Below are positions 1 to 7,497 of a DNA stretch of 29,261 nucleotides, in pieces (within the stretch, counting starts at the first letter, position 1; each line of letters begins with the position of its first letter). This DNA is from a virus. The notes beneath the pieces were generated by a model. That model was not told the DNA's origin. It made no database searches and worked only from the letters and a program-made list of their open reading frames with translations. The stretch covers positions 1 through 29,261 of IMG/VR virus record IMGVR_UViG_3300009183_000276. One strand, written 5' to 3'. A program made the translations under genes and the position numbers.

Positions 1-312
1 CGTGAGGTGTTTCGGGAGGCTGGCGTTCTGGTGGTAGGCAAAGTTCACAAAAAAGAGCATTTTTATCTGATTGTGGGCGGCACCGTGGCAATTACGACCG
101 ACGAGGGCGTCCAATTTGTAACCGGCCCCCAATTGCTGTGCAGCAAACCGGGCACAAAACGGGCGGTTTACGCCGAAACGGATGCTTTGTGCATGACTTT
201 CCACCGAGTAGAATCGGATAATGTAGAGGATGCCGAAGCTGAATTAGTTGAAGATGATGCGACATCAATGTTTGCAGTCGGCAATCAAATTAAAGCGAAG
301 GAGTTGACATGA
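1..312 (+). CDS. Cupin-like phage virion-region protein, 5' partial
   Basis: The frame is open from the first base, so the true start lies outside the window; a GTG at position 7 is a possible internal start but has no visible ribosome-binding site. What remains (about 100 residues) reads as short beta strands with GKVHKKEHFYLIVGGTVAI followed by KPGTKRAVYAETDALCMTFH. This pattern, with a His-containing strand, a GxV turn and a PGTKRAV strand, is typical of small cupin-fold proteins found between the coat gene and the ejection genes of podoviruses. The C-terminal third is acidic and probably flexible. The stop overlaps the next start (ATGA at 309-312), which suggests translational coupling. 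Its role in the particle is unknown; the fold assignment is by pattern only. Confidence 0.7.
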   Translation, partial: REVFREAGVLVVGKVHKKEHFYLIVGGTVAITTDEGVQFVTGPQLLCSKPGTKRAVYAETDALCMTFHRVESDNVEDAEAELVEDDATSMFAVGNQIKAKELT

Positions 313-1133
313 CATTCTGGGTAGCTGGAGCCGCCATTGCAGGTGGTCTTATTGGGGCGTCAGGCGCTCGGTCTGCGGCATCAACGCAAGCAGAAGCAGC
401 AACAACTGCCGCGCAAACTCAAGCAGGGTCCTCTGATAAAGCGCTTGCGCTACAAGAGAAGCTGTACAACCAACAGATCGCCCTTCAAGAACCGTACCGT
501 CAAGCTGGCCTGACTGGCCAGAACCGGCTGATGGAACTGCTGGGCTTGGGCGGCAACACAGGCGCTGCTGGGTATGGCCAATACGCGCGAGATTTTGGTG
601 CTGCTGATTTCCAAGCTGACCCTGGGTACGCATTCCGATTGTCCGAAGGACAGAAAGCGCTTGACCGGCAGGCTGCTGCGCGTGGCGGGCTTATCTCTGG
701 CGGCGCGCTTAAAGCCGCCACTCGGTATGGCCAAGACATGGGATCGCAAGAGTACCAAAGCGCCTTCAATCGCTATCAACAAAACCGCGCTAACCAGTTG
801 CAGCCTTTGGGCAACTTGATGGCGTCTGGTCAATCTGCGGCATCTAATCAAGGCGCGGCTGCTGGCAACTATGGGGCTAGCGCAGGTAACTTGATTACCG
901 GCCAAGGCAACGCTATGGCCGGTGGCATCATGGGTGCGGGCCAAGCAGGTGCGGCGGGTCAATTAGGCGCGGCCAACACGTTTGCCAACGCTCTTAACAC
1001 TGGCGTATCGTCGTATCAAAACCAAAATAATTTTAGTAACTGGTTAGCTAGGCAGCCGCAGGCAGGGTATAGCTATATGTACCCTGACCCAAATGAAGTA
1101 GGCCCACCTATTTCTGCTATGCGCCCTGTATAA
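309..1133 (+). CDS. Gly/Ala-rich DNA ejection (injection) protein
   Basis: This 274-residue protein is rich in Gly, Ala and Gln. A hydrophobic N-terminal stretch (about residues 3-20) is followed by a Gln-rich helical part. Next comes the segment FQADPGYAFRLSEGQKAL (about 100-117), then ARGG and SGGALKAATRYGQ, EYQSAFNRYQQNRANQLQPL, and a long low-complexity Gly/Ala tail. That order of motifs is characteristic of podoviral DNA-transfer proteins (functional analogues of P22 gp7), which are packaged in the capsid and leave it with the DNA to form a conduit across the cell envelope. An AAGGAG ribosome-binding site lies six bases before the ATG. It is followed at close spacing by two more large virion-type proteins, consistent with a three-protein ejection set. 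Confidence 0.75.
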   Translation: MTFWVAGAAIAGGLIGASGARSAASTQAEAATTAAQTQAGSSDKALALQEKLYNQQIALQEPYRQAGLTGQNRLMELLGLGGNTGAAGYGQYARDFGAADFQADPGYAFRLSEGQKALDRQAAARGGLISGGALKAATRYGQDMGSQEYQSAFNRYQQNRANQLQPLGNLMASGQSAASNQGAAAGNYGASAGNLITGQGNAMAGGIMGAGQAGAAGQLGAANTFANALNTGVSSYQNQNNFSNWLARQPQAGYSYMYPDPNEVGPPISAMRPV

Positions 1134-1142
1134 GGATAAATC

Positions 1143-2510
1143 ATGGCCGATCTAAACGCACTTATCGCGCAAGGCGTGCAATTCCAAGCACCGCCCAATC
1201 CGTTTGCTCAGTACGCCCAGATGCAGCAGTTGCAGCAGGGTGAACAAGCAAATCAGATGAACCAGATGAAGATGGATGAAGCGCGTGCGGCTGCTGTAGA
1301 GCGCAACGCGCTGCGTCAACTTAACCCCAGCGACCCTGGCTATGAGGCGCAACTATCTAAATTAAACCCGTCGCTTGGTATCGCGTATCGTAAAGAACGA
1401 AACGCCGCGTCAAGCGCTGAGACAAAATTAATTGCGGATAAGTTGGCGCTTCTTCCTGAAGCCTACCGCATGGCAGATACGCCAGAAGCATACTATAAAC
1501 TTCACGAATCAGTTCATAACGATCCAGTGCTTGGGCCTTGGCTAAACAGCGTGGGCGCAACCAAAGAACAAGGGCTTGCTAAACTTAACGACGCCGTTTC
1601 TAAAGGCGAATTTGGCAAACTGCGCATGGCGTCAATGCAAAGCGTAAATCAAATTCTTGAGGGCATGAAGCCTTTGATTGTGGGTGCAAGCGCAAGCGCA
1701 TACGACCCAACTACAGGCACGTTTAAACAAGCGCCTGCTGCACCTAAAGAATTTAGAAAAACTGATCTTCAATTAAATTACGACGCTGCCAAAGAACAAG
1801 GGTTTGTTGGGTCAATATTTGATTACGAGAAAAAAATTAAAGAAGCAAGCCGCGCACCTGCTTCGCCTGCTACGCCTGCCGCGCCAGTTGCGGTTGTCGG
1901 TGAGGACGGAAAAGTTAAATACGTTAGCCGCGAGGAAGCTATTGGCAAAGGCATGACGCCTGCATCGGCAATGGAAGGATTGGCGCCCAAGGAAATTCAA
2001 AACCGTGAAGCTAAGTACCCAGTAGCCAGACGCGCAGCTACTACGGTTGCTTCAACAATGACTGAAATTGAATCTACGATTGACCGATTGTTAGCCAACG
2101 AAAAAGGTTTAAACGGCATAACTGGTTTTGTTGGCGGCAGAACATTTGCAGTGACAAATGAAGCGCGTAAAGCTGAAGCCGATTTAAAGCAGTTAAAGAA
2201 TTTGGCTTTTGTCCAAGGCTTAACTGAACTGCGTAACGCATCTTCTACCGGCGCTGGCGTAGGCAACGTAAGTAACAAAGAAGGTGATAGGTTTGAAAAC
2301 TTAAAAGCGTCTCTTGAACAAACGCAATCCAAAGATGATTTAATAGCTTCGTTAAAGCGGTTGAAATCGCAATCAACATCTACAAAAAACGCGGTCAATC
2401 AATCGTTTGAAGATACTTATGCCTATAGGGCTAACGCCCCAACCGCTGCTGCGCCCAACCCCGCGCCTGTTGCACCTAACATTGACGCCCTTCTTAACAA
2501 GTACAAATAA
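1143..2510 (+). CDS. Putative internal virion / DNA ejection protein
   Basis: This is a 455-residue protein of no family I can name with certainty. The N-terminus is Gln/Met-rich and probably helical (about residues 20-50). The middle is charged and helical, and an Ala/Pro-rich linker lies around 235-255. The C-terminal half (about 285-430) is helical and Ser/Thr/Lys-rich, and the protein ends in an Ala/Pro-rich tail with a short terminal helix. No signal peptide or membrane segment is visible. AAGGA lies eight bases before the ATG. Its place between the Gly/Ala-rich ejection protein and a 671-residue protein with a hydrophobic segment matches the second of the three ejection proteins of P22-like phages (gp7, gp20, gp16). 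That functional call is inference from position and composition, not from a motif. Confidence 0.6.
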   Translation: MADLNALIAQGVQFQAPPNPFAQYAQMQQLQQGEQANQMNQMKMDEARAAAVERNALRQLNPSDPGYEAQLSKLNPSLGIAYRKERNAASSAETKLIADKLALLPEAYRMADTPEAYYKLHESVHNDPVLGPWLNSVGATKEQGLAKLNDAVSKGEFGKLRMASMQSVNQILEGMKPLIVGASASAYDPTTGTFKQAPAAPKEFRKTDLQLNYDAAKEQGFVGSIFDYEKKIKEASRAPASPATPAAPVAVVGEDGKVKYVSREEAIGKGMTPASAMEGLAPKEIQNREAKYPVARRAATTVASTMTEIESTIDRLLANEKGLNGITGFVGGRTFAVTNEARKAEADLKQLKNLAFVQGLTELRNASSTGAGVGNVSNKEGDRFENLKASLEQTQSKDDLIASLKRLKSQSTSTKNAVNQSFEDTYAYRANAPTAAAPNPAPVAPNIDALLNKYK

Positions 2511-2512
2511 TC

Positions 2513-4528
2513 ATGGCCACACTTGAACAACTTAGCGCGGCGTTGGTCAAGGCAGACGCTGCGGGTAACGCCGAAGACGCTAAAGCGTTAGCCGACGCTA
2601 TTCGTCAAATGCAAACCGCACCTGCGGCAGCGCTTAGTGTTGAAGGAATGCCCACGGCCCCGCGCCAAGAATTGACGACTGGCCAAAAAATATACCAAGC
2701 GGTGCGGCCCTATGTAGAGCCAACCGCGACCGCGCTGGGCGCAGTGGGCGGTGGTTTACTAGGTACGCCGATGGGGCCGTTGGGCGCCGTGGGTGGCGCA
2801 GGCTTGGGTTACGGCATCGCCAAACAAGCCATAACAGCCGCCGATGTGGGCATGGGTATGCAAGCCCCCGCCCAAGGGTCTGACATCGTTACACAGCCGT
2901 TTAAAAACGTGCTGGAAGGCGCCACATACGAGGCGGGCGGGCGTGTGGTTGCGCCGCTGCTTGGAAAAGCCGTGGGCGCCGTCATGGATGTAGGTCAAAT
3001 ACCCAAACAAAAAGCGGCTGAAATTGCCCGCAACGCGCTTACAACTGATTTGCCGGACGTGCTTAACGCGCTGCGCAAAGCCCCTGCGGGCACCACTGCT
3101 GCGCAGGTCACGGCTGGAATCACCAACCCAACATGGCAAGCGCTGATCGAACGCCGTCTGGCCGCCGATCCCAAGTTTACGTTAACGCTCAAAAACATGA
3201 ACGAGCAAGAAGCCGTGAACGAGTTGTCCAAGCTGGCTGGCGGCATGACCGCGACCGATGTGCGGGTGTCCACAGCGGGGGCTAAAGATAGGCTGAGCGC
3301 CATTACTACGCCGATGCGTGATACGGCGCTTGCCCGTGCCAACTTGGGCCAAAACGTGGCTGAATTGGAATCGCGGGCGGGCAGCATGAGCGACCAAGCG
3401 GCTGCTGAAGTTCAAAAAGTGCGCGAGTTGGTTAACGCCGGTAAAGTTGCTGAAGCTGCGGCGCGCTTGGAATTAATTAAAAAGAATTTGCCTGTTGGCT
3501 TTACCCAATACACATACAAGGGCCAACTAGGAAAAATGTCCGACGAGTGGGCCTCACAAGCCGCCAACGCATCTTTGGACTTGGGCCAAGGCGCTCGGTT
3601 TGCCCAAGGCGCCGCCGACAGCCTACGGTCTGTAGGCATCAAGCCTTTGAATGCGCCTGCGCTAGTCAGCAAAATAGAAGGCATGGCTGCCGCGCCTGAG
3701 TACGCAGCTAACGACGTTATGTCAACGGCGGTGAAAAATGTTGCCAATGACATCAACAAGTGGACAACCAGCGGCGGCTTAATAGACGCGGTGGCTTTAG
3801 ACGCCATCCGCAAGAACTCTGTCAACGCGGCCATTCGGCAACTGAATCCTGGCGCTGATGCAACCACGCAACGCAATTTGGCCGCGTCGGTCATGACCAA
3901 ACTCAAGCCGGTAATTGACGATGCGATTGCCAACGCTGGCGGCGCTGGGTACAAAGAATACTTGGCCACCTACGCCAAAGGCGCGCAGAAGATCGCCGAA
4001 CAAAAGCTGGCAGGCAAAGCCTTGGAATTGTTCCAGACCAACAAAGATGCGTTTGTAAAATTGGTCGAAGGCAATTCCCCGCAAGAAGTCGAGAAGATTC
4101 TTGGCCCTAACAGCTACAACATCGCCAAGGACGTGAGCGAAACCACGCTTAACACTTTGCGCGATCAAGCTACCAAAGTTGTTCGGGATGCCAACATCAA
4201 GACTCAAGTGGCCGAAGGCCAAGACGCGCTTAAAGAATTGCTGACCCAGCATATTTCTAAGCTGCGCTTGCCGTCGTACATCAACGTTTGGGCCGCAAGC
4301 GGTAACAAAGCGCTTGGTATCTTAGAAAACAAGATTGGCACCAAAACTATGCGGACTTTGACCGAAGCATTTAAGACGCCGCAAGGCACCGCAGATTTGC
4401 TTAACACACTCCCCGCCGCTGAGCGCAGCAAAGTATTGCAGTTGCTTTCCGATCCATCTAAATGGAGCGGAGCCAGTATTGTCAACGCACTGTCCCCCGA
4501 AAACCAAAACGCATTGAGTAACCAATAA
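2513..4528 (+). CDS. Large putative DNA ejection protein with hydrophobic segment
   Basis: This is a 671-residue, mostly helical protein. After an N-terminal helix (residues 1-35) comes a Gly/Ala-rich hydrophobic stretch at about 74-116 (containing GAVGGGLLG and GAGLGYGIA) that could enter a membrane. Long amphipathic helices follow to the end. No catalytic motif is evident; in particular I see no lysozyme or transglycosylase signature such as is found in some internal virion proteins. The start lies two bases after the previous stop and has no clear ribosome-binding site, so translation is probably coupled. As the third and largest protein of the block it is the likely counterpart of P22 gp16 or T7 gp16 in position, but sequence support for homology is lacking. 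Confidence 0.6.
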   Translation: MATLEQLSAALVKADAAGNAEDAKALADAIRQMQTAPAAALSVEGMPTAPRQELTTGQKIYQAVRPYVEPTATALGAVGGGLLGTPMGPLGAVGGAGLGYGIAKQAITAADVGMGMQAPAQGSDIVTQPFKNVLEGATYEAGGRVVAPLLGKAVGAVMDVGQIPKQKAAEIARNALTTDLPDVLNALRKAPAGTTAAQVTAGITNPTWQALIERRLAADPKFTLTLKNMNEQEAVNELSKLAGGMTATDVRVSTAGAKDRLSAITTPMRDTALARANLGQNVAELESRAGSMSDQAAAEVQKVRELVNAGKVAEAAARLELIKKNLPVGFTQYTYKGQLGKMSDEWASQAANASLDLGQGARFAQGAADSLRSVGIKPLNAPALVSKIEGMAAAPEYAANDVMSTAVKNVANDINKWTTSGGLIDAVALDAIRKNSVNAAIRQLNPGADATTQRNLAASVMTKLKPVIDDAIANAGGAGYKEYLATYAKGAQKIAEQKLAGKALELFQTNKDAFVKLVEGNSPQEVEKILGPNSYNIAKDVSETTLNTLRDQATKVVRDANIKTQVAEGQDALKELLTQHISKLRLPSYINVWAASGNKALGILENKIGTKTMRTLTEAFKTPQGTADLLNTLPAAERSKVLQLLSDPSKWSGASIVNALSPENQNALSNQ

Positions 4529-4746
4529 TGGATCAGCAAACTATCAACATCATCATCGGCGCGTGCTTGACCGTGGCCGGGTGGTTTGCCCGCGAGCTGT
4601 GGACAGCCGTGCAGGAGTTAAAAAACGAATTGGGCAAATTGCCGTTGACGTACGTCACCCGCGTGGACTACAAAGACGATATGCGCGAGGTCAAGGAAAT
4701 GCTGGGTAAGATTTTTGACCGGCTGGAAAACAAAGCTGACAAATGA
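4528..4746 (+). CDS. Small membrane-anchored coiled-coil protein of the lysis region
   Basis: The protein has 72 residues. Residues about 6-20 are hydrophobic (INIIIGACLTVAGWF) and would anchor the protein. The rest is charged and helical, with heptad-like spacing at the C-terminus (MREVKEMLGKIFDRLE). This is the general build of XhlA/haemolysin-like accessory proteins next to phage holins, but I cannot assign a family. Its ATG shares one base with the preceding TAA (TAATG). Neighbours downstream are a secreted protein, two holin-like proteins and the endolysin, so a lysis-accessory role is the most reasonable inference. Confidence 0.6.
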   Translation: MDQQTINIIIGACLTVAGWFARELWTAVQELKNELGKLPLTYVTRVDYKDDMREVKEMLGKIFDRLENKADK

Positions 4747-4749
4747 TTA

Positions 4750-5061
4750 ATGCGCAGCGTCATACTCTTTTTGGCGCTGAGTACGGTATCAGCCGCCCAG
4801 GACAGGCTAATCTTGAACGCGGAGCCTCCCCCGGTCAAGAAGCCGCCCAAGCCCGTGCGGATATGCGCGGTGCAGGAGTTGTACGTCATCGGATGGTCAA
4901 TACACGACCCAGCAGAACGCCACAAGGCCATGCTGGCGTGGCTGGATAAGACATCATGCAGTTCGGACGACTACGTGAATATTTGGAACGCTTTGCCCGA
5001 ATGGGCTGGCACATCAGACAGCCCCGCCCTGCGGGCCAAAATCATGGAGAAAGCAAAATGA
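4750..5061 (+). CDS. Secreted protein of the lysis region, unknown function
   Basis: This 103-residue protein has a typical short signal sequence: Arg at position 2, hydrophobic ILFLALSTVSA, and a likely cleavage after SAA or SAAQ near residue 16. The mature part begins with a Pro/Lys-rich stretch (PPPVKKPPKP), followed by ICAVQELYVIGWSIHDP, which contains one cysteine; a second lies in KTSCSS. I chose this frame over an overlapping 68-residue frame that starts at 4743, because only this one has a sensible signal peptide and continues to a coupled stop (ATGA with the next gene at 5058-5061). It lies where spanins are often encoded, but it lacks an obvious spanin layout (no lipobox, no long periplasmic coiled coil), so function is left open. 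Confidence 0.65.
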   Translation: MRSVILFLALSTVSAAQDRLILNAEPPPVKKPPKPVRICAVQELYVIGWSIHDPAERHKAMLAWLDKTSCSSDDYVNIWNALPEWAGTSDSPALRAKIMEKAK

Positions 5062-5312
5062 ACGACAACATTAAAGCGCGGCTGACATTTGCAGTGACCT
5101 TGATGGTCAGCGCCACTTTGTGTATCTCGGTGCTGGGTATGGTGGGTGCTTTTTTGATCGGACTGTGGTCAAAGGAAGTAGACAACAGCGAAATATTCAA
5201 ACTGCTAAGCCCCGCATTCCAGACCATTATCGGCGGCTTTATCGGCCTGCTGGCTGGCGTAAAGCTGTCCCACGATGAGGACGCTGTTCCTCCCTGCAAG
5301 AAAAAGGATTGA
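5058..5312 (+). CDS. Small two-segment membrane protein, possible holin
   Basis: This 84-residue protein has two hydrophobic segments: about residues 9-38 (centred on TFAVTLMVSATLCISVLGMV) and about 54-71 (FQTIIGGFIGLLAGVKL). The C-terminus is charged (CKKKD). The frame is open further upstream, but the ATG at 5058 overlaps the previous stop as ATGA, and the protein read from there is a clean membrane protein, so I take that start. Size and topology suit a class II-like holin or antiholin. The next gene encodes a better holin candidate, so this one could be a partner or regulator. That is inference from position. Confidence 0.6.
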   Translation: MNDNIKARLTFAVTLMVSATLCISVLGMVGAFLIGLWSKEVDNSEIFKLLSPAFQTIIGGFIGLLAGVKLSHDEDAVPPCKKKD

Positions 5313-5313
5313 T

Positions 5314-5808
5314 ATGTTTGAACTACTAGGCGGCGGTGTCATTGGCTCTTTGCTTGGCGGCGTGTTCCGACTTGCGCCGGAGGTGCTGAAGTGGATGGAC
5401 AAGAAGAACGAGCGTACCCATGAGTTGGCCATGTTCCAGCAGCAGTGCCAGTTAGAGACGCTGCGCGGTCAACAGAAACTGGCCGAGATTGGCGCCCAAC
5501 GCGAGGCTGCGGTGGACGCTGGCGTGATGGACGCATTCAACAGCGCCATTGAGCAACAAACAGAGATGGTTAAGGCTGCCGGGGGCTGGGTGGCCAGTCT
5601 GTCGGCCAGCGTGCGCCCTGTGGTGACGTACTGGATTCTGCTTCTTTGGTCGTTTGTTCACATCTGGTTTGCATGGAACGCTTGGGCAATGGGCGCACAC
5701 CCTGACGCCGTGTTCAAACTGATGATGTCTGGCGACTTTGCCGCGCTGGTCAGCGGCACCCTTAACTACTGGTTCCTTGACCGCACCTTGGCCAAGCGCG
5801 GAATATGA
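5314..5808 (+). CDS. GTA-type three-TM holin
   Basis: This 164-residue protein has a Gly-rich hydrophobic N-terminus (residues 2-19, GGGVIGSLLGGVF) and a long charged helix (about 26-90, with KKNERTHELAMFQQQ). Two further membrane segments lie around 104-124 (VTYWILLLWSFVHIWF) and 142-155. The ASVRPVVTY segment before the second helix is a hallmark of the holin family of gene-transfer agents (GTA_holin_3TM). It would open the inner membrane so that the endolysin, which has no signal sequence, can reach the murein. An in-frame ATG at 5275 lies inside the previous gene. I prefer 5314, which has AAGGA eight bases upstream and follows the previous TGA by one base. The endolysin start overlaps the end of this gene. 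Confidence 0.75.
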   Translation: MFELLGGGVIGSLLGGVFRLAPEVLKWMDKKNERTHELAMFQQQCQLETLRGQQKLAEIGAQREAAVDAGVMDAFNSAIEQQTEMVKAAGGWVASLSASVRPVVTYWILLLWSFVHIWFAWNAWAMGAHPDAVFKLMMSGDFAALVSGTLNYWFLDRTLAKRGI

Positions 5809-6251
5809 AGCTGGAGATCGCCGCCGCGCTGTGCAAACAGTTCGAGGGCTTTTCGTCCAAGCCTTACCTATGCCCAGCCGGTATCCCAACGACAGGCTTT
5901 GGCTCGACCTATTATTCTGACGGGCGCAAAGTCACGCTGCAAGACCCGCCCATTTCTGCCCAAGAAGCAGAAGCGCTGCTGCTGCATGAGTTGCACCACA
6001 CCTTTTTACCTGGCGTACTGCGCCACTGCCCTATCCTGTTGACGGACGAGCGAAAGTGCAACGCCATTGTAGACTTCACCTACAACTTAGGAATTGGCCG
6101 TCTCCAGACCAGCACGCTCAAACGCAAGATCAACGCGCAGGACTGGGACGGCGCCAAGGAACAATTAAAACTATGGAATAAGGGCAACGGGCGTGTGCTG
6201 CCTGGTCTGGTCAAACGTCGGACTGCCGAATGCGCCTTATTTCCTTCATAG
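5805..6251 (+). CDS. Endolysin, GH24 lysozyme (muramidase)
   Basis: This is a 148-residue T4/P22-type lysozyme that hydrolyses the MurNAc-GlcNAc bond of peptidoglycan at the end of infection. The catalytic region is at the N-terminus: FEGF with E14, then C23 and T29 (spacing E-x8-C-x5-T), followed by TTGFGST. The family usually has Asp at the middle position; here it is Cys. The later family motif NAIVDFTYNLGIG (about 86-98) and the C-terminal KRRTAECALF are also present. Length is normal for single-domain phage lysozymes. No signal peptide or N-terminal anchor is seen, so export must depend on the holin just upstream. The last 41 bases overlap a small gene on the opposite strand. Confidence 0.93.
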   Translation: MKLEIAAALCKQFEGFSSKPYLCPAGIPTTGFGSTYYSDGRKVTLQDPPISAQEAEALLLHELHHTFLPGVLRHCPILLTDERKCNAIVDFTYNLGIGRLQTSTLKRKINAQDWDGAKEQLKLWNKGNGRVLPGLVKRRTAECALFPS

Positions 6252-6378
6252 CGTCCCTCAAGTCGCCACGCAACTGTTCGAGGGCGTCCTGCTGGGCTTG
6301 CAAGCGTAGGTAAGCCTCGGTAGCAAACTTGGCCAAGTTCTCGTTTGTCCAGGCTGCAAAGTTTGGTAGGTCGTTCAT
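6211..6378 (-). CDS. Small helical protein, last gene of leftward operon 1
   Basis: This 55-residue hypothetical protein begins MNDLPNFAAW and continues as a single predicted amphipathic helix (ENLAKFATEAYLRLQAQQDAL) ending in Arg-rich KEIRRIRQSDV. Its ATG overlaps the stop of the preceding gene as ATGA (6375-6378). It runs 41 bases into the 3' end of the endolysin gene on the other strand, so the two transcripts are complementary there. No function can be inferred beyond a probable coiled-coil or oligomeric protein. Confidence 0.6.
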   Translation of the reverse strand: MNDLPNFAAWTNENLAKFATEAYLRLQAQQDALEQLRGDLRDAMKEIRRIRQSDV

Positions 6379-6611
6379 GGCATTGGGCAGTTTTCAGGTG
6401 GGACAACAACGCACCAGATGGCGCTCCATTTACCTGGGCCACGGCCTTCCTTGGCAATCCAGCGGTCGATGTAGGCGTCGGGCATCTTCTGCAAGCTGCG
6501 CCCGGCGTTGGTGTAGTTCATGTTGAGGTAGTTGGATATGTCCAGCAGCGTCAAGCCGTCGGCGTACTTGTGCAACAACATTCGTATGCGGTGTTGGGGT
6601 GGCGTGTTCAA
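6375..6611 (-). CDS. Small winged-helix DNA-binding-like protein
   Basis: This 78-residue protein contains a helix-turn-helix pattern: LTLLDISNYLNMNYTNAGRSL (about residues 20-40) has a short helix, a turn and a putative recognition helix, then a basic wing (AKEGRGPGKWSAIW). The start is TTG at 6611 within TTGA, overlapping the previous stop, with AAGGGG upstream; the next in-frame ATG would be ten codons later and lacks such a site. It is probably a transcriptional or replication-associated DNA-binding protein, but the target is unknown. It is the penultimate gene of the leftward operon. Confidence 0.65.
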   Translation of the reverse strand: MNTPPQHRIRMLLHKYADGLTLLDISNYLNMNYTNAGRSLQKMPDAYIDRWIAKEGRGPGKWSAIWCVVVPPENCPMP

Positions 6612-6799
6612 GAATTTTTCCCCTTCAGTTTAGCCAGGCACCATGAAACACCTTGGTCGAAAGTGTCAGGCATTTCTTCAATTTCTTTCCAATCCTCATC
6701 CGTCAGCCCTACCCATGCGCGCTGTGCATCCCGCACACCTTCCTTGTAGCCTCTATTAAATTCAGCATCAAGCACTTGTTGCATTACTTCAATTTTCAT
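6608..6799 (-). CDS. Small acidic protein with WVGLT motif
   Basis: This is a 63-residue protein of unknown function. I start it at the ATG at 6799, which has GGAGG at good spacing and overlaps the upstream stop (ATGA at 6796-6799); the longer frame upstream would run through the neighbouring gene. The sequence has an N-terminal helix (EVMQQVLDAEFNRGYKEGVR), then RAWVGLTDEDWKEIEEM and a C-terminal AKLKGKN. The WVGLT-plus-KLKxKN arrangement is shared with the 105-residue protein at 6956-7273, suggesting a shuffled module. Confidence 0.65.
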   Translation of the reverse strand: MKIEVMQQVLDAEFNRGYKEGVRDAQRAWVGLTDEDWKEIEEMPDTFDQGVSWCLAKLKGKNS

Positions 6800-6963
6800 G
6801 TGTTCTTTTCCTCCAACATCTTGACATAAGCACAAAGGTTTTGAAAGACATGTGGCTCTAGCGCCACCACTTTGTTTTCGTGGTGATTGACGGCAAGCCA
6901 TATTTGATAGCCGTCAAAACTGGCGTACACGCCATCACCTAAATAGGTACTGTGTTCATCCAC
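6796..6963 (-). CDS. Small conserved-type phage protein (YLGDGVYASFDG)
   Basis: This 55-residue protein starts with GTG at 6963, eight bases inside the end of the upstream gene, with AAAGGAG six to seven bases before it. The only nearby ATG is out of frame and stops after six codons. The protein reads as a compact beta fold, YLGDGVYASFDGYQIWLAV, followed by a helix (PHVFQNLCAYVKMLEEK). Proteins of this size with a YLGDGVYA opening recur in proteobacterial phages; no function is known to me. The stop overlaps the next start as ATGA. Confidence 0.7.
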   Translation of the reverse strand: MDEHSTYLGDGVYASFDGYQIWLAVNHHENKVVALEPHVFQNLCAYVKMLEEKNT

Positions 6964-7273
6964 AATTTTTCTCCTTTAGTTTGGCTTCAATGGCTTGGGC
7001 AAAGCCCTGCGGATGAGGATAATCAGCATGAATCAACGCTATCTCATCTAACGTCAGCCCTACCCAAGGGCGCTGCGCTGGCTGCGCCAAGGCTGCGTGC
7101 CACCCTTCCCATGCCCAATACTCAAAGCTGTCTACTATGCAAGGATTAATTTCGTTTAATGAGTGATGATTGCTATCCCACCATTCGTCAAACGCATCTT
7201 GCATCAGTTTGGCTTGCGCTGGCTGTGCCAACTTGTCCCGCGCTGCTGCTTTCTTTGATTCGTAGCCTGTCAT
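6956..7273 (-). CDS. Small modular protein with WW-rich and WVGLT motifs
   Basis: This is a 105-residue hypothetical protein with two recognisable parts. The first (about residues 25-63) has DAFDEWWDSN and DSFEYWAWEGWHAAL, an aromatic-rich helical pattern common in small phage proteins. The second begins after LAQPAQ with RPWVGLTLDEIALI and ends IEAKLKEKN. LAQPAQ occurs twice (about 16-21 and 62-67), flanking the first part. AAGGAG sits six bases before the ATG. Its TGA overlaps the GTG start of the next gene. No catalytic residues are obvious. Confidence 0.7.
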   Translation of the reverse strand: MTGYESKKAAARDKLAQPAQAKLMQDAFDEWWDSNHHSLNEINPCIVDSFEYWAWEGWHAALAQPAQRPWVGLTLDEIALIHADYPHPQGFAQAIEAKLKEKNCG

Positions 7274-7497
7274 GTGTTGCTCCTTGCTCTGATTTCGTTT
7301 TCCAAAAATTCGATGTGGGACTCAGCCTTGTCCAATGTCCGTACAAGATCGTCACGTTGTTGGACAACGGTGGTTGCTAACTCTTGCATCACTTGCAACT
7401 GGTGTTGCAGATGATTCTGAGGCTTTGTGTTCACACCACGGACGCGCAAGCGCATGATGGCTAAGCGGTGTTGTGCTAGTTCGTCTTTGAGTTTCAT
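7270..7497 (-). CDS. Small coiled-coil protein
   Basis: This is a 75-residue, highly charged, probably all-helical protein: MKLKDELAQHRLAIMRLRV, then HLQHQLQVMQELATTVVQQR and LDKAESHIEFLENEIRAR. A longer frame extends upstream, but the ATG at 7497 overlaps the upstream stop as ATGA and has a GGGGTGG sequence just before it. Heptad-like Leu/Ile/Val spacing suggests a coiled coil. Function is unknown. Confidence 0.65.
   Translation of the reverse strand: MKLKDELAQHRLAIMRLRVRGVNTKPQNHLQHQLQVMQELATTVVQQRDDLVRTLDKAESHIEFLENEIRARSNT

Noticed and set aside
4743-4949. 68-codon frame starting in ATGA overlap with the preceding gene
   Set aside because: It overlaps the secreted protein frame at 4750, has no signal peptide or hydrophobic pattern and is low in protein-like character, although the overlap start is attractive.
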